Shown here: positions 5,321-5,415 of the stretch, one piece after another
How the letters are laid out: every line of letters begins with the position of its first letter
How positions within the stretch are numbered: the stretch's first letter is position 1
From: Candidatus Bathyarchaeum sp.
Lineage (GTDB): Archaea; Thermoproteota; Bathyarchaeia; Bathyarchaeales; Bathyarchaeaceae
Direction: 5' to 3'
Assembly (NCBI GenBank): GCA_003096235.1
Contig: PIXT01000163.1
Coordinates: 1-5,415, forward strand
Length of the DNA: 5,415 nucleotides
The notes under the pieces: generated by a model
The model's database searches: none
The model's input: the letters and a program-made list of their open reading frames with translations, nothing else
Told to the model about the DNA's origin: nothing
Translations under genes and position numbers: made by a program

Positions 5321-5415
5321 TACACATAACTAGTGAGCTTCAGAGAAACGGAATATCATATACGCGTAGTCCATAACGTGAAAGAAGTATGTGAATTAGT
5401 CAAAATAGGCTATAC
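5315..5415 (+). pseudogene. Probable 3' fragment of a tyrosine recombinase (integrase)
   Basis: The plus frame reads T-L-Y-T, a stop (TAA at 5327-5329), then LVSFRETEYH followed by IRVVHNVKEVCELVKIGY, and runs off the window. Archaeal phage/plasmid-type integrases as I know them have the catalytic Tyr in 'NTL-x-Y-T-Q/H-L', followed by a tail of the form 'EYHVKVA-x-x-x-EEAxxLIEAGFEYV'. The fragment fits this well, with the stop replacing what would be Gln (CAA to TAA). No catalytic Arg or His-x-x-Arg box lies upstream, because kelch sequence is there instead. It is therefore a remnant joined to the kelch pseudogene. Family assignment rests on a short tail and is moderate. Confidence 0.45.

Noticed and set aside
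5108..5329. A 73-codon open frame read as a gene of its own
   Set aside because: Only its middle part is kelch-like; its start and end are out-of-frame readings of the broken kelch gene, and the ATG lies inside the signal-peptide codons.

Overview
This window looks archaeal. It is AT-rich, with promoters of TATA type, oligo-T stretches after genes, and a set of secreted or surface proteins (NosD-like beta-helix, kelch propeller, PepSY-containing protein). Two of these end in an 'IPEF' or 'PEF' motif plus one hydrophobic segment and a basic tail. That combination is what I associate with Bathyarchaeia (MCG) or related Thermoproteota lineages. The lineage is inferred from style; no marker gene is present.

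Layout. Positions 1-465 hold no convincing intact gene. They contain several small inverted repeats, a possible decayed minus-strand coding remnant (about 50-308) and a likely promoter near 378-407. Positions 466-693 can encode a short basic protein of unknown nature. Its 3' half coincides with a locally GC-rich, hairpin-forming segment (about 578-660) that looks more like a structured leader RNA for the next gene. Positions 686-2665 encode a 659-residue two-part surface protein: a signal peptide, an N-terminal PepSY-like region, a membrane segment, a basic loop, a second signal-peptide-like segment, and a C-terminal domain with a His-Gly and Cys arrangement like that of clan CD (caspase/gingipain-type) cysteine peptidases. 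Positions 2666-2926 are intergenic, with oligo-T stretches, two copies of a 16-bp dyad (GTCAA-N6-TTGAC) and a TATA-like box.

Positions 2942-4030 encode a NosD-like beta-helix surface protein, and 4032-5081 a six-bladed kelch propeller. A second kelch gene begins at 5083 but is broken by two frameshifts and a stop codon and is cut off after its first blade. The three starts form one apparent operon with 1-bp gaps. The last 100 bases (about 5315-5415) no longer match kelch and read as the 3' end of what is probably an archaeal tyrosine recombinase (integrase), interrupted by a stop codon. The window therefore ends at a recombination scar.

Together the genes make extracellular or envelope proteins: a possible membrane-tethered protease and a co-transcribed pair of C-terminally anchored adhesin- or carbohydrate-type proteins. 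The strongest candidates for something undescribed are the two-signal PepSY/peptidase polyprotein with its structured leader, and the twin-dyad control region before the surface-protein operon.
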